This document shows, piece after piece, positions 1-9,021 of a DNA stretch of 64,000 nucleotides. The stretch covers positions 45,599,001 to 45,663,000 of the forward strand of contig CM074856.1 in NCBI GenBank assembly GCA_037501455.1. The letters are read 5' to 3'. The position numbers and the translations under genes are program-made. How positions within the stretch are numbered: the stretch's first letter is position 1; each line of letters begins with the position of its first letter. The notes below the pieces were generated by a model. That model searched no databases and was not told the origin of the DNA. It saw only the letters and a program-made list of their open reading frames with translations. The stretch comes from Lantana camara (lineage: Eukaryota > Streptophyta > Magnoliopsida > Lamiales > Verbenaceae).

Positions 1-799
1 AAGTTCATTTTATGTTGGTGCGAACGAAATATTCCGAAAAATATTATGCAAAAATGTACGAAGAGGAGAAAATGTTATATTTCACAAATGTGAGAGGGCA
101 ACTCATTCTCATTCAAATATTAGAGGGCAAAGTACGAAAAGTCCCAAGAGATAGGAAAATGTGTGAAATTTACAAAATAATCTTAGAGTTAAGAAGAGTT
201 ACGAATAGCCTAATACTTCTCAATACTCATACTAATATAATATATATAGGTAATTAATATAATATATATAAGAATCACCATTATCCTTAATTAATACGCG
301 ACTGTGCCGATATAAACTAGTATTATATTGGCAAGCTAGATGAATTGGGCACAAACAAAACCTTCAATCTCATTTATGACAATGTTCGCATCTCTTTCAT
401 TAAACGTATCATTTTACTTTTTTTTGGTTTAAGATTAAACGTATCATTATTATAATAGTTCACACGTTAGTTCGGAATACGATTTTGATCTGCATTGATT
501 TGTGCGATGTTTTTTCTTTTGTGTCGAAGTTAATTTTCGCGTTGGATGCTTGTAAAAAAAAAATTAAGGCACTAAAATATTTAATCAACGAGGCATTCTC
601 CTTTTTTCCGTGAATAATTGGACAAACTTATCAAGACAATGATACCCTCATTCTCAAATGGGCATTTTGTAATTGTGGTGTGTATTTTTATGTGTAGTGC
701 AAATCTAGTGTGCTTTCTAAAAGTATTACAAAAATGGTGTGTTCCGCTTTTGTGGAATGCAACTTCCATGTTCATTTTTGTCTTTTTCTTTAACTTGTG
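1..799. other. Left flank, no supported gene
   Basis: AT-rich sequence. A short open frame of 81 codons at 12-257 (+) has no recognisable domain and lacks any sign of being a gene. A T-rich stretch with a repeated ACGTATCATT-like phrase lies at 400-450. The part from about 690 onward shares short blocks with the far side of the pararetrovirus (about 9280-9340). It may therefore be an older repeat into which the virus integrated, or degenerate viral sequence. Nothing else is supported. Confidence 0.6.
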
Positions 800-859
800 A
801 TATTTTGTATAATTTTCGATTAAGATCCAAATTTTATGATTGTTTTCAATTTGGTCCAT
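581..859 (-). pseudogene. Truncated viral frame running into flanking DNA
   Basis: An ATG at 859 begins Met-Asp-Gln, like the 108-aa frame at the other end. The reading frame stays open to 581, but only the first part looks viral (Lys/Asn-rich). The remainder is Cys-, Ser- and Phe-rich and unlike the rest of the virus. I take this as a 3'-truncated viral ORF fused by chance to flank sequence, with the junction near 790-830. The exact breakpoint is not visible. Confidence 0.4.
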
Positions 860-1130
860 TAATTTCTCTTTCATGTATTTTTTCTATAAATTTATTGTTT
901 ATGTGATTTATTATTTTTCCTTTTTCTTTTATACCTTGTATAATTGTATCTTGATTTAATATATTTTTATTTATTGTTTTTTCATAATTTTTCTTATATA
1001 TTCCTTCTTTTTGTAAAGATGTTTCCAAATTTTTGCCCATTTGTTTAATATTTTTAGTCTTCATCATTTCTTTTTCTCGTTGTTTTTCTTCCGTTATAGT
1101 ATCTAATTCTATTTTCGGTTTATAACTCAT
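846..1130 (-). CDS. Small EPRV protein, 94 aa (copy 1)
   Basis: A Lys/Glu/Ile-rich product. Its last 20 or so residues match the C terminus of the 69-aa product at 8811-9020 (Lys-Phe-Ile-Glu-Lys-Ile-His-Glu-Arg-Glu-Ile-Asn-Gly). It overlaps a following Met-Asp-Gln frame by 14 bp, as the second block does with a small gap. It is the last complete viral frame before the plant junction. Confidence 0.6.
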   Translation of the reverse strand: MSYKPKIELDTITEEKQREKEMMKTKNIKQMGKNLETSLQKEGIYKKNYEKTINKNILNQDTIIQGIKEKGKIINHINNKFIEKIHEREINGPN

Positions 1131-1132
1131 AA

Positions 1133-1354
1133 TTAAGCGTGTGACATTTGATATGCTGTATCTCTTTTTCTTTTTGAATTTCTTAAATCATCGTTTGCCA
1201 TATTTATCATTATTTCTTGAGTTCTTAATGATATATCTTTATTGTGTTTTAAATTATGGTATGCCATTTTAACAAGATATTCGTCTATAATAACTTGTTC
1301 TTCTAATTCTCGTATATCTCGTGTTATTCTTGTTTTGTAATTAAATCTTTCCAT
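1133..1354 (-). CDS. Small EPRV protein, 73 aa
   Basis: A charged helical product rich in Arg, Asn and Asp. The ATG shares a base with the preceding stop, and the stop ends three bases before the next ATG. No clear counterpart is visible in the copy-2 block, so the duplication may be partial or this copy may be an insertion. Function unknown. Confidence 0.55.
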   Translation of the reverse strand: MERFNYKTRITRDIRELEEQVIIDEYLVKMAYHNLKHNKDISLRTQEIMINMANDDLRNSKRKRDTAYQMSHA

Positions 1355-1545
1355 TATGTTATAGTTAATTGTGTAACTATTTGTTTTTGTTCTTTGTAAT
1401 GTATGATCATATGTAAATGATTTTCCATATCTAGTGTTCGTCCTTCTTTTTTAGCTTTTAGATATTGTTTTACTTCTTCTTTATATCCTTTGTGTATTAC
1501 TTTTATATTGTCTCTATAGAACTTGTTCCTATTATATTCGTACAT
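1354..1545 (-). CDS. Small EPRV protein, 63 aa (copy 1 of first small ORF)
   Basis: The first frame after the primer-binding site. The product is basic, with a Tyr-Leu-Lys-Ala-Lys-Lys-x-Gly segment and a Tyr-Lys-Glu-Gln near the C terminus. Both are shared in order with the 60-aa product at 9022-9204, so the two look like paralogues. Its stop overlaps the next ATG (TAATG). No known domain. Confidence 0.6.
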   Translation of the reverse strand: MYEYNRNKFYRDNIKVIHKGYKEEVKQYLKAKKEGRTLDMENHLHMIIHYKEQKQIVTQLTIT

Positions 1546-1589
1546 TTTTGGATTATTATTTTAGTTTTAGTATTTAGAATCGTATACGG

Positions 1590-1601
1590 GCTCTGATACC
1601 A
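1590..1601 (-). other. tRNA-Met primer-binding site
   Basis: On the minus strand the sequence reads TGGTATCAGAGC, complementary to the 3' end of plant initiator tRNA-Met, the primer for minus-strand DNA synthesis in Caulimoviridae. It lies just after the movement protein stop and before the 63-aa frame. It defines nucleotide 1 of the viral map and shows that the integration break is elsewhere. Confidence 0.85.
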
Positions 1602-1609
1602 GAAAGTAA

Positions 1610-2575
1610 TCAGAGTGTTTCCTTGATAGTTGAGGTTAATTTAGCCATTTGATCAGCTAACTGTGTGAATTCGTTTTCAGTTATTTCATTAGAAGATCCC
1701 TCTTCTTTAAAGTTTTTAATAGAGGCTCGTGTACCAGTTTCATTAGTTCTTTGATTTGGTGGTAGATATGTATAACATGTGCTTTTACTTTTTAAAAGTT
1801 TAGGTGTTCTATTTTGAAAAACATTAGTATTAACATATTGTATAATAGGTGTCTTTGGTATATATTTTATGCGAGAAACTTCTCGAAATATATCTTCCAT
1901 ATATATTTTATCTGTGTTTTTAAATTGTATACTATGATGGCTGTTTGTTAAAGCATATCCAATGGTGTATGTTATTGAAAATGGATAGTCGTTTGTTTCC
2001 ATTAAATCTTGTCTTTCAAATTTATATGCAATGTTTAAAGATTTATCCAGTTTTTCTGTTACAAGTGGTATAGCATAGTGTAAAGCTACATTAAAAAGTA
2101 GTTTAGTATAAGCAAGGTTTCCTTCAATTATTCCAAGTATTTTATCTTTTATGTTCATAATTCTGTCATCACATATAGCTAGTTTTATAGGTGAGTTTAT
2201 TCCTTCAGCAAATGTACTCTTAATTAGTATCTGTATTGTAGAAATATGTATATATCCTATTTCACTAGGTGTATATTTAGCTTTTTTAATTTTCTGAATT
2301 ATATCAGCTTTGTTTATCAATGAAATAGCCTGTGTTCCTTTTGTTGTAGAAATTTCAATAGGTGTTTCACATGTAAATTTTCCATATAGTATAATATTTT
2401 TTCTACTCAATTTTGTTTTTAAATCTGTTTTCATATCTTGTCCGTCAATTAAGTTTAACTCTTTTCTTCTAACTTTGTTTAATTTTTTGTTGTCTATAAC
2501 AATATCTTGAGAAAAGTATCCGTATTCTTCAGTTGTTTCAAAATTTTCAATCTGATCTATTAAACTCGTCTCCAT
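1610..2575 (-). CDS. Pararetrovirus movement protein (30K family)
   Basis: 321 aa. The central part (about residues 95-230) has the features of the caulimovirid 30K movement domain, including the Gly-Asn-Leu-Ala-Tyr-x-Lys segment near residue 155 and a Tyr-x-Ile-Gly-Tyr-Ala-Leu-Thr-Asn-Ser-His-His segment near 210. Such proteins form tubules through plasmodesmata for cell-to-cell spread. The C terminus is polar and may carry a coiled coil. The frame is intact, lies downstream of the intergenic region and ends 9 bp before the primer-binding site. Confidence 0.85.
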   Translation of the reverse strand: METSLIDQIENFETTEEYGYFSQDIVIDNKKLNKVRRKELNLIDGQDMKTDLKTKLSRKNIILYGKFTCETPIEISTTKGTQAISLINKADIIQKIKKAKYTPSEIGYIHISTIQILIKSTFAEGINSPIKLAICDDRIMNIKDKILGIIEGNLAYTKLLFNVALHYAIPLVTEKLDKSLNIAYKFERQDLMETNDYPFSITYTIGYALTNSHHSIQFKNTDKIYMEDIFREVSRIKYIPKTPIIQYVNTNVFQNRTPKLLKSKSTCYTYLPPNQRTNETGTRASIKNFKEEGSSNEITENEFTQLADQMAKLTSTIKETL

Positions 2576-3105
2576 GTATATAATCTTTAGTATACAAAAA
2601 TATAAATAACGTTTTTAGAACGAAGTTTGTATTGTTTACCTGTTTGTGTGTTCATATCTACTGTCTTCATGCACTCCATGTTACCTGTTCATCATCTCTT
2701 CAAAATATATGTTTGATTTTTGTATGGGAATTGTTTAGTTGTGTATGGTTGTGTATGATTCTGCTATTCAGGCGTGAGGCCAACAGAAAAGAAAAGCTCA
2801 AAGGCTTTTGAAACTCAGAGAGTTTTGATCAACACATGATCTTTTTTCTCCATTCCAGTATCCCTATTACATACTACATTGAGGCCATTACATAGGCGCT
2901 CAACTAACTATTACAGAGACCAATAATGCAAAAAGCAAATAATACTAATGTACAAAAGTAAAAAAGATAAAGAAAAAATAATAATGGTGCTCAACAACTG
3001 CACCTAAAAGCAGACAGAGACATAAAGTTTGCATTATTGAAGTGTGTTCGTCATTACATGCGTATTCCCTTGAGTGTTTGACGTCATTGCATGCGTCAGT
3101 TTACA
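2576..3105 (-). promoter_or_regulatory. EPRV large intergenic region (putative pregenomic RNA promoter)
   Basis: 530 bp without a frame between the transactivator and movement protein genes, the usual position of the promoter for the genome-length transcript. It begins with as-1-like sites (separate entry). I could not identify a convincing TATA box or poly(A) signal by eye, so the transcription start is not placed. Confidence 0.6.
3049..3098 (-). promoter_or_regulatory. Tandem as-1-like elements
   Basis: On the minus strand two TGACG motifs lie at 3098-3094 and 3086-3082 with exactly 7 bp between them, the architecture of the as-1 element of the CaMV 35S promoter. A second, degenerate copy lies at 3065-3049 (ATACG, 7 bp, TGACG), 33 bp further on. 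TGA-class bZIP factors bind such sites. They sit just after the transactivator stop, at the upstream end of the intergenic region, as expected for a caulimovirid promoter. Confidence 0.7.
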
Positions 3106-4500
3106 TTACTCTTCAGTAACAGTATCTTCCTTTATTGACTCGTTTGAATTATGGGACCCTGTTTCTTCAGCTTTGTCTTCTGGTCTATCTTGGCACATTG
3201 CACAGCTGTGTTCATCAATTATTTCACTGTATTCACAGAAAATGAGTTTGACTTCCTTAGGAAGTGTCTTCAGGCTGTGTTCTTCAATCTTGATAAAAGT
3301 TTTCTCAAAGTTTTCCAACGTTTTTAGTTGTAACGGTGGAATTGTGTACCTTGAAGATCCGTATATCAGATGATAATTGGATTTGTAGTTTATTTTGACA
3401 TTACTGTCCTTGTTTATCTCCTGTGATGCATAAAATATTTGATTTAGTTGTTTTGCAACTATCTCATTTATGTCATCAAGTGTCTTCATTGTGTCGATGC
3501 TGGGGTATTCTCCGTTTGAAACTATCAGTTTGATAATTCCATAAGAGTGTACTAATACTCCTTCTTCGTTGAAGATAGGATATGAAAGTGTAGATTTGAA
3601 GACTATTTCTTTATCCATGTTTCCTTTTGAGACTCGTTTAGCATAGTCTTGAAGTGTTGACATTAGTTTTGGGCTAAATTTTTTAAAACAGTTTGGGTTT
3701 TTAAAGTATAGGGTGTCAAGAAATCCATGTATGAAGAATTGGTATATCAAGTCTGGGTCTGTTTGTTCAAATACAACGACTTTTGGGCCGTTTCTGTTTA
3801 CTGGGTACCAAAAAAGGTTGTTTTTGTCTATCTCTGGGTTGTATTCAAAAATAGATTTCAAGAGGTTGTCGAATTTTTCTTTTGAGGGTTGTATCTGGGC
3901 CTCTTTTTGGGCTGGTGTTTGAACACGATCCATTGGGTTTACTGTAGGTACGTTTCCAAGAACTCTCATGCGTTCTTTTAGGCTGTTTTGGGTTTGAAGA
4001 GTAACAGTAGTTTGGAGAGTATTTTTGTAGGTTTTGGTTTCTTCAAGGGCTTGTTTAGCTTCTTCGAAACTGGTATAGGATTTATGTGTTATTCCTGAGT
4101 GTCCTAGTATGTGTATACTTGCTTTGGACCAATGGTCGTAGATCCCACGGCTTGGGCCGTTGAATATTGTGTACCATTTTTTGACTTGTTTTCTTTCATC
4201 TTCATTGTCTTGTATAGCCGCTGGTAAAGAAGTATTCCCTTCGGCTGCTGTTTGTGGAAATGTTTTTGATTTTGTGAATGTTTTTGATGATGATGGTTCC
4301 ACCACGCTTGCTGGTATCTCTGATGGTGGAAGTCCTGCTGCTTGTTGGACAGCGTGTAATGCAGCAAGAAGTTCTTGACGCTGTGTCAGCTTGGATTCTG
4401 TGAATTTTTGTATTTCCAATTGTTTAGCTCTCGTGAATTGTTGTATCTCATGATCAATGGTTTCGATGTTTTGTTTCATCAGGGCTATCGCAGCCTCCAT
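3106..4500 (-). CDS. Viroplasmin / translational transactivator (caulimovirid ORF VI type)
   Basis: 464 aa from the ATG at 4500. The open frame extends upstream to 4722, but that part overlaps the polymerase, and the 4500 start gives the usual short overlap. It has an N-terminal helical, Gln/Lys-rich region (1-60) and a Ser/Thr/Pro linker. A viroplasmin domain starts at about residue 108 (Trp-Tyr-x-Ile-Phe-Asn-Gly-Pro, then Gly-Ile-Tyr-x2-Trp), followed by a long central domain. The C terminus contains Cys-x2-Cys and acidic sequence. In caulimovirids this protein forms inclusion bodies and allows reinitiation on polycistronic RNA, which fits the tightly stacked frames here. The frame is intact. 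Confidence 0.88.
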   Translation of the reverse strand: MEAAIALMKQNIETIDHEIQQFTRAKQLEIQKFTESKLTQRQELLAALHAVQQAAGLPPSEIPASVVEPSSSKTFTKSKTFPQTAAEGNTSLPAAIQDNEDERKQVKKWYTIFNGPSRGIYDHWSKASIHILGHSGITHKSYTSFEEAKQALEETKTYKNTLQTTVTLQTQNSLKERMRVLGNVPTVNPMDRVQTPAQKEAQIQPSKEKFDNLLKSIFEYNPEIDKNNLFWYPVNRNGPKVVVFEQTDPDLIYQFFIHGFLDTLYFKNPNCFKKFSPKLMSTLQDYAKRVSKGNMDKEIVFKSTLSYPIFNEEGVLVHSYGIIKLIVSNGEYPSIDTMKTLDDINEIVAKQLNQIFYASQEINKDSNVKINYKSNYHLIYGSSRYTIPPLQLKTLENFEKTFIKIEEHSLKTLPKEVKLIFCEYSEIIDEHSCAMCQDRPEDKAEETGSHNSNESIKEDTVTEE

Positions 4501-6437
4501 TCTCGAGTGAGTGTGTCCGCAAGAGCGTTCTCTTCTGATTTTATGTATACGATGTGAAATTGGTATCTTCGTATTTCGAGCTGCCACCGTATCAATCGTC
4601 CTTGATTGTAGTTGTCTCGGAGTGTATACCTGTAGAAGTTTGTTAAGTATTTTGAATATGTTCGAAGTTCGAATTCTCGAGGTAAAAGCTCGAGTTTCCA
4701 CTTCCGAAGTATCTTTAGACATGCAAGTGTCTCTTTTTCATGGACTGTATAATTTTTCTGGGTTTCTGTAAATGTCCCAGATATGTATTTACAGAGTTGT
4801 GTAATTTCGCGAACCTTTTTGGTTCTTGTATTCATATGACCTTCAAGGTCGTTTGTATTCATTTTTTCGGCTGGTATTGCAAGCATGCAACCAGACCATG
4901 TATCATTTGAAGCATCTGTCTCAATGATAATAAAATCATTTTCCTTTGGATTGTATAAAACAGGCAATGTTTCACAATACTGTTTTATTTTTTGTACTTG
5001 TATCGAATCATTAATTCGCCAATTCCATTGTATCTTTTCAGAAAGTTTCTTTTGTAATTGTGTTCTTTCTTTAGCAAGGTTCTTTATGAATCCTTGATCA
5101 GAAATATAGTTTAAACATCCAAGAAATCTTTGTAATTGTTTTCGATCAGTAATTTGATTTGGAAATTCGTTTAATTTTTTCAGAATGTTGTCTTGAAGAA
5201 CTATGTTTCCTTGTGAATCAAAAGTATTACCAAGAAAATCAATTTTTTGTTTACATAAGACTGCTTTCTTTTTAGAAAGAATTAGTCCTTTATCTTTGCA
5301 TCGTTTCAAAACTATTTTTAGTTTTTTCAAATGATCTTCTTTATCTTGATTACTAAAGATGATAATATCATCAATGTAAGCAAGACAAATGTCTTCTAGA
5401 CCTTCAAGGTTTTTATCCATAAATCTTTGGTATATTCCAGGTGCTTGTTTCAAACCAAATGGTAAAACATTCCATTGGTAGTGTTTTTGTGGAGGACATG
5501 TAAAAGCTGTTAGAGGTTTTGTATCTTCATGCAATCTTAATTGCCAGTATCCTGATTTAGCATCTAGTGTATTGAACCAAGTTTGTCCCTTTAACCTATC
5601 CTTGATATAATCAATTCTAGGGAGTTTATTTGCGTCTCCTACAGTCTTTTCATTTAATTCTTTATAATTTATAACCATTCGTCGTTTTCCTCGTTTTATT
5701 TCATTCTTATTTTCTACATAAAAAGCAGGTGCTGCGTGTGGACTTTTGCGTTCAGAAATTAATCCTTTTTCCAAAAGTTGTTTACATTCTTCTTTAAATT
5801 CATCAATATCTTGTTTAGAATAAGGTATATTACTTTTTACATTTACTTCGTCTAAAGGATTTTTAAGTTTAATTTCAACTATCATATGATTATTGTTTTT
5901 CTTTTTATCTAAAGGATCTTCACTAGTGACAGAGTCTAAAATTTCTTCTATTTCTTTTTCAAGATTTGTTTTTATGAAAAATATTAATTCATGATTAATT
6001 AAATAATTTATCTTGTCTATAAGATTACTTCTGTCTTCAATTTTTACTATAGGTATTTTAACTGTTTCACTCGTTTGAGATAGTTTTTCATTAACAGGTG
6101 ATTTTAAAGTGATGTATTTTAAATCTTGACAAAAAGGTCTATATAGTTTCAAAAAGTTATTTCCTAGAATAAATGGTAATCCTGTTTCGTGTCTGTATAT
6201 AGATGGTATAATAAAACAATATCCCTGTATCCAAACTTTTTCTAAGTATGTCGCGTACCATATATAATAATGACTTGCATCTGCTATCATTACTTTTAAT
6301 GGTTGTTTAAGTTTTTTCCATTTGAATATTGTAAGGGCTGGTGAAGCAAAGCATAAACTTGCTCCTGTGTCTATAAATGCTTTAATTGTTTTATGTTTTA
6401 TTCTTACTTCTATAAATGTAGCGTTAGAGTTTTTCAT
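4485..6437 (-). CDS. Pararetrovirus polyprotein: aspartic protease, reverse transcriptase, RNase H
   Basis: 650 aa, one open frame. The protease active site Asp-Thr-Gly-Ala is at residues 23-26. The reverse transcriptase spans about 205-440, with the Leu-Pro-Phe-Gly-Leu motif near 325-329 and the catalytic Tyr-Ile-Asp-Asp at 354-357. RNase H follows from about 515, starting at the Glu-Thr-Asp-Ala-Ser motif. There is no integrase, which separates it from Ty3/gypsy elements. It copies the terminally redundant viral RNA into DNA, and the protease would process the polyproteins. The frame begins right at the coat stop and overlaps the transactivator start by 16 bp. All key residues are present and the frame is uninterrupted. 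Confidence 0.95.
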   Translation of the reverse strand: MKNSNATFIEVRIKHKTIKAFIDTGASLCFASPALTIFKWKKLKQPLKVMIADASHYYIWYATYLEKVWIQGYCFIIPSIYRHETGLPFILGNNFLKLYRPFCQDLKYITLKSPVNEKLSQTSETVKIPIVKIEDRSNLIDKINYLINHELIFFIKTNLEKEIEEILDSVTSEDPLDKKKNNNHMIVEIKLKNPLDEVNVKSNIPYSKQDIDEFKEECKQLLEKGLISERKSPHAAPAFYVENKNEIKRGKRRMVINYKELNEKTVGDANKLPRIDYIKDRLKGQTWFNTLDAKSGYWQLRLHEDTKPLTAFTCPPQKHYQWNVLPFGLKQAPGIYQRFMDKNLEGLEDICLAYIDDIIIFSNQDKEDHLKKLKIVLKRCKDKGLILSKKKAVLCKQKIDFLGNTFDSQGNIVLQDNILKKLNEFPNQITDRKQLQRFLGCLNYISDQGFIKNLAKERTQLQKKLSEKIQWNWRINDSIQVQKIKQYCETLPVLYNPKENDFIIIETDASNDTWSGCMLAIPAEKMNTNDLEGHMNTRTKKVREITQLCKYISGTFTETQKNYTVHEKETLACLKILRKWKLELLPREFELRTYSKYLTNFYRYTLRDNYNQGRLIRWQLEIRRYQFHIVYIKSEENALADTLTREWRLR

Positions 6438-7910
6438 TTAAAAATCTTCGTCTGAACTATAATCATTTTCTGATTCTGTAACTGTTTCTATTTCGTATAT
6501 ATTTTCTAGATCAGAATAGTCTTCTTCTATTGGTTCTAGATCGTATGTTTGAGCTACTTGAAGTATATATAGTTTTTTCTCAGGCTGTTTTCGTTGTTTG
6601 GGGCATTCTCTAGCATAGTGTCCTTCTTCGTGGCAAAGCCAACATTGACATTTTTTCTTTCCTTCTGGACAGTATTTCTGTTTAGGTTTGTATTCTTTCT
6701 TTTTAAAGAAACGTCTTCTTCTTTTTTGAAATTTATGTTTATTGTTATCAATCCATCTTTTAGGTTTCTTTCTCCATCTATATCTTTTATCCTTTCTCCT
6801 ATATTTTCTTTTTTTGTTTGATCGAATTATGTATGGACTTTCTCCGTATTGTTGAGGTACTAAAGGATGTCCCTCACAACATATTGTAACTTTGTTTTTA
6901 ACTGCATTGTGTAATTCTCGTTCATAGCATTTGTCTCCTATAAATTGTTCTACTACAGTTTGCGCTCCTCCTAGTGTTTCTGTAATGAATCCTTCATTTA
7001 TTTGTTTCTTAAATTCTGCATATACTATTTGTCCAACTGGGTAGGGTAATTTATTGAAGTATAATGATAGATATTTTTCTCTGTTTTCTTTGGATAAATT
7101 ATAGTAATACATATTGTATTCACAGTTAAAATGTTCTATAGCGCACATGTCTAATATTTGTGTATTGGCAAGATGATATGCTGCTCTATCTTGTTCTCTT
7201 TTATTAACAAAGAGTTCTGAATCTTGTATAGGTATTCCGACAAACTCTGAGTATATTTTTGCAACTATGTTCCAAAAAGTTTCTATAGCATCTCCCCCTA
7301 TCAAGAGTGTTTTCTGTTCTTCTGATAATGTGGCTAAGTAGTGTGTGATATTTCCTACTGTTTTATATTGTATAAAATTAAATATTGTTTTAAAATTTCC
7401 TTGTCTTAATCTATCTTCAGTTTCTAGAATTAGTCCTAATTTATGTGCCCATTCAGTGATAAGTGTTGATTTGTTTGTTACACAGTCTAAATTTAATATT
7501 CCATCGACTCCTAATATTCCTTTTGTAGGTATATATTGTTCAGGTATTTTAGACCATCTTCCTTTTTTATTTGGAATATATCCCTTTTTAAAATTGTATT
7601 GTATGCTTGAATTTTTTAGAGGATTGGTATATTTATCTTCTTGATAAGTTTCCCATTTAATTTCTTCTTCCCTTTTTGTGTTACTAGCTTCTGGAACATC
7701 TTTCTTATCTTTTTCTTGTTTTAAATTGTGTTCCATTCCTAACACATCGTCTTCTGATGACTCATATCCATATATTACTTCTTCATTTTCTACTTCCGGT
7801 TTTATAGCTTCTAATGTATGAGTTTGTTTATTTTCTTCATCAACTATTTTTAATGATTCTAATAAATTGTTTAATTCTGCGATTTTTTCTTCTAAATCAA
7901 AAGTTTCCAT
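6438..7910 (-). CDS. Pararetrovirus coat protein (gag-like) with zinc knuckle
   Basis: 490 aa, within the usual caulimovirid coat protein size. It has an acidic N terminus (about residues 1-110), a central conserved coat domain, and a very basic Lys/Arg tract at about 365-425. Next come a CCHC zinc knuckle (Cys-x2-Cys-x4-His-x4-Cys, about residue 435-450) and an acidic C-terminal tail. Acidic termini, a basic block and a retroviral zinc finger are the signature of this family's capsid protein, which binds the pregenomic RNA. The stop is followed directly by the ATG of the polymerase frame. No stop or frameshift is seen. Confidence 0.92.
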   Translation of the reverse strand: METFDLEEKIAELNNLLESLKIVDEENKQTHTLEAIKPEVENEEVIYGYESSEDDVLGMEHNLKQEKDKKDVPEASNTKREEEIKWETYQEDKYTNPLKNSSIQYNFKKGYIPNKKGRWSKIPEQYIPTKGILGVDGILNLDCVTNKSTLITEWAHKLGLILETEDRLRQGNFKTIFNFIQYKTVGNITHYLATLSEEQKTLLIGGDAIETFWNIVAKIYSEFVGIPIQDSELFVNKREQDRAAYHLANTQILDMCAIEHFNCEYNMYYYNLSKENREKYLSLYFNKLPYPVGQIVYAEFKKQINEGFITETLGGAQTVVEQFIGDKCYERELHNAVKNKVTICCEGHPLVPQQYGESPYIIRSNKKRKYRRKDKRYRWRKKPKRWIDNNKHKFQKRRRRFFKKKEYKPKQKYCPEGKKKCQCWLCHEEGHYARECPKQRKQPEKKLYILQVAQTYDLEPIEEDYSDLENIYEIETVTESENDYSSDEDF

Positions 7911-8104
7911 TATAATCGTGGAGCTTCTATTTGAAAAGGTTTGAGATTTTTGTTTCCAAAATATGTTTCAAGATCGGCAATAGTTATATGTCTAGAATAT
8001 TCTTTTCGTATAATTACTTCTTTGAGTTGTTTTAATAATTCCTGACAGTTTGACATAGGAAGTATTATTTGTTTTTCTTCAGATGTACCAATTTGGTTTT
8101 CCAC
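7910..8104 (-). CDS. Small EPRV protein, 64 aa
   Basis: A short frame between the coiled-coil protein and the coat gene. It ends in a TAATG junction that shares a base with the coat protein ATG. The middle could form an amphipathic helix. No domain is recognised. It could be a separate protein or the displaced C-terminal part of the virion-associated protein, because only 42 bp separate it from the preceding frame. Confidence 0.5.
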   Translation of the reverse strand: MENQIGTSEEKQIILPMSNCQELLKQLKEVIIRKEYSRHITIADLETYFGNKNLKPFQIEAPRL

Positions 8105-8146
8105 TTGTTTTCCTCTAAGTTCTTGTAGAAGTTTATCTAAAATTTC

Positions 8147-8485
8147 TTATGTATTATCAATTTCATTTATAACATCTTGTTTTTTATCTAGAAGAATTTG
8201 GTGTAACATATCTATAATGGTGTTTAATTGTGGGTTTGTAGTAGTGTGGAATAAATGTGGATATTCTCCCCCCTCCTGATGACAAGAGAAAATGTTTTGA
8301 TCAATTTTATAGTATGATTCAATTTCTTGAGTTTTATTTATATTGTTTATAGTATCTTCTAATCGTGACATTTTTTCATTAGTACTTATTAATTGTTCAG
8401 TTAATGTTTGCACTGTATTATTTAGGGATTGTACTTGTTCGTTTAATGTTTCTACAAATTTTTGTAATTCTTGTGTAAAACTCAT
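8147..8485 (-). CDS. Putative virion-associated (ORF III-like) protein, coiled coil
   Basis: 112 aa. Residues about 5-55 form a clear heptad-like coiled coil rich in Leu, Val, Asn, Gln and Thr. A His/Cys-containing middle and a second short helix follow. An N-terminal coiled coil in a protein of about 110-130 aa directly upstream of the coat gene is typical of the caulimovirid virion-associated protein, which forms oligomers and docks on the capsid. The usual basic DNA-binding C terminus is not obvious. The assignment rests on position and coiled coil. Confidence 0.55.
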   Translation of the reverse strand: MSFTQELQKFVETLNEQVQSLNNTVQTLTEQLISTNEKMSRLEDTINNINKTQEIESYYKIDQNIFSCHQEGGEYPHLFHTTTNPQLNTIIDMLHQILLDKKQDVINEIDNT

Positions 8486-8808
8486 GCTGATGAAAGTATA
8501 TTTATTTTAGTTCTTAGTCTCTGGCACCATTTTAGTGTATTTTCAGTTTGTTCTTTAAATTCTTCCGTTTTTTTATTATGTTGTTTTAACCATTCCATAT
8601 ATTTTTCTAATCTTATTAAATTAACTGGAGTGTATATTTCATTTTTCAAGAGTTGTTTTTCTCTTCGTTTCTTACTATTGAGAATTTCTTCTTGAATTTT
8701 ATAGTTTGTTGGATTAGTTATTAAGTTTAGAACTAGAGTTTCTTGTTTTATTATACTCCGAATCAGTCTTAATTCTCTTCGTTTTATTTGTTTATTAAAT
8801 TGATCCAT
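8482..8808 (-). CDS. Small EPRV protein, 108 aa, predicted helical
   Basis: A charged, Lys/Glu/Gln-rich product likely to be largely alpha-helical, with the look of a coiled-coil structural protein. It begins Met-Asp-Gln like the truncated frame at the other viral end (ATG at 859). Its stop overlaps the next ATG in an ATGA arrangement. By position before the virion-associated-like frame it could be the counterpart of caulimovirid ORF II, but no aphid-transmission motif is visible. That assignment is inference only. Confidence 0.55.
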   Translation of the reverse strand: MDQFNKQIKRRELRLIRSIIKQETLVLNLITNPTNYKIQEEILNSKKRREKQLLKNEIYTPVNLIRLEKYMEWLKQHNKKTEEFKEQTENTLKWCQRLRTKINILSSA

Positions 8809-8810
8809 TT

Positions 8811-9020
8811 TTATCCGTTTATTTCCCGTTGATATATTTTTTCTACAAACTTTTTATTTGTTATTTTAATTTGTTTATCATTATTTGTTATATTTTTAAT
8901 CTCATTTCTTTCATTTGGACATATAAAAATCTTTTTCATGATAGACTTGTATATTATTGCACTTTCTAGTCTTTTCCTTGATTTTGTAATTTCTGTTTTT
9001 ATTCTTCTTTGTTTATCCAT
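8811..9020 (-). CDS. Small EPRV protein, 69 aa (copy 2)
   Basis: A lysine- and isoleucine-rich product that ends in Lys-Phe-Val-Glu-Lys-Ile-Tyr-Gln-Arg-Glu-Ile-Asn-Gly. Almost the same C terminus ends the 94-aa frame at 846-1130, and in both places the next frame opens with Met-Asp-Gln. The two are therefore paralogues in a duplicated module, although their N-terminal halves have diverged. The stop lies two bases before the next ATG. No known domain is recognised. Confidence 0.6.
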   Translation of the reverse strand: MDKQRRIKTEITKSRKRLESAIIYKSIMKKIFICPNERNEIKNITNNDKQIKITNKKFVEKIYQREING

Positions 9021-9021
9021 T

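Noticed and set aside
4501..4722. A 74-codon N-terminal extension of the EPRV transactivator
   Set aside because: It lies wholly inside the polymerase C terminus in another frame. The ATG at 4500 gives the short overlap usual in the family.
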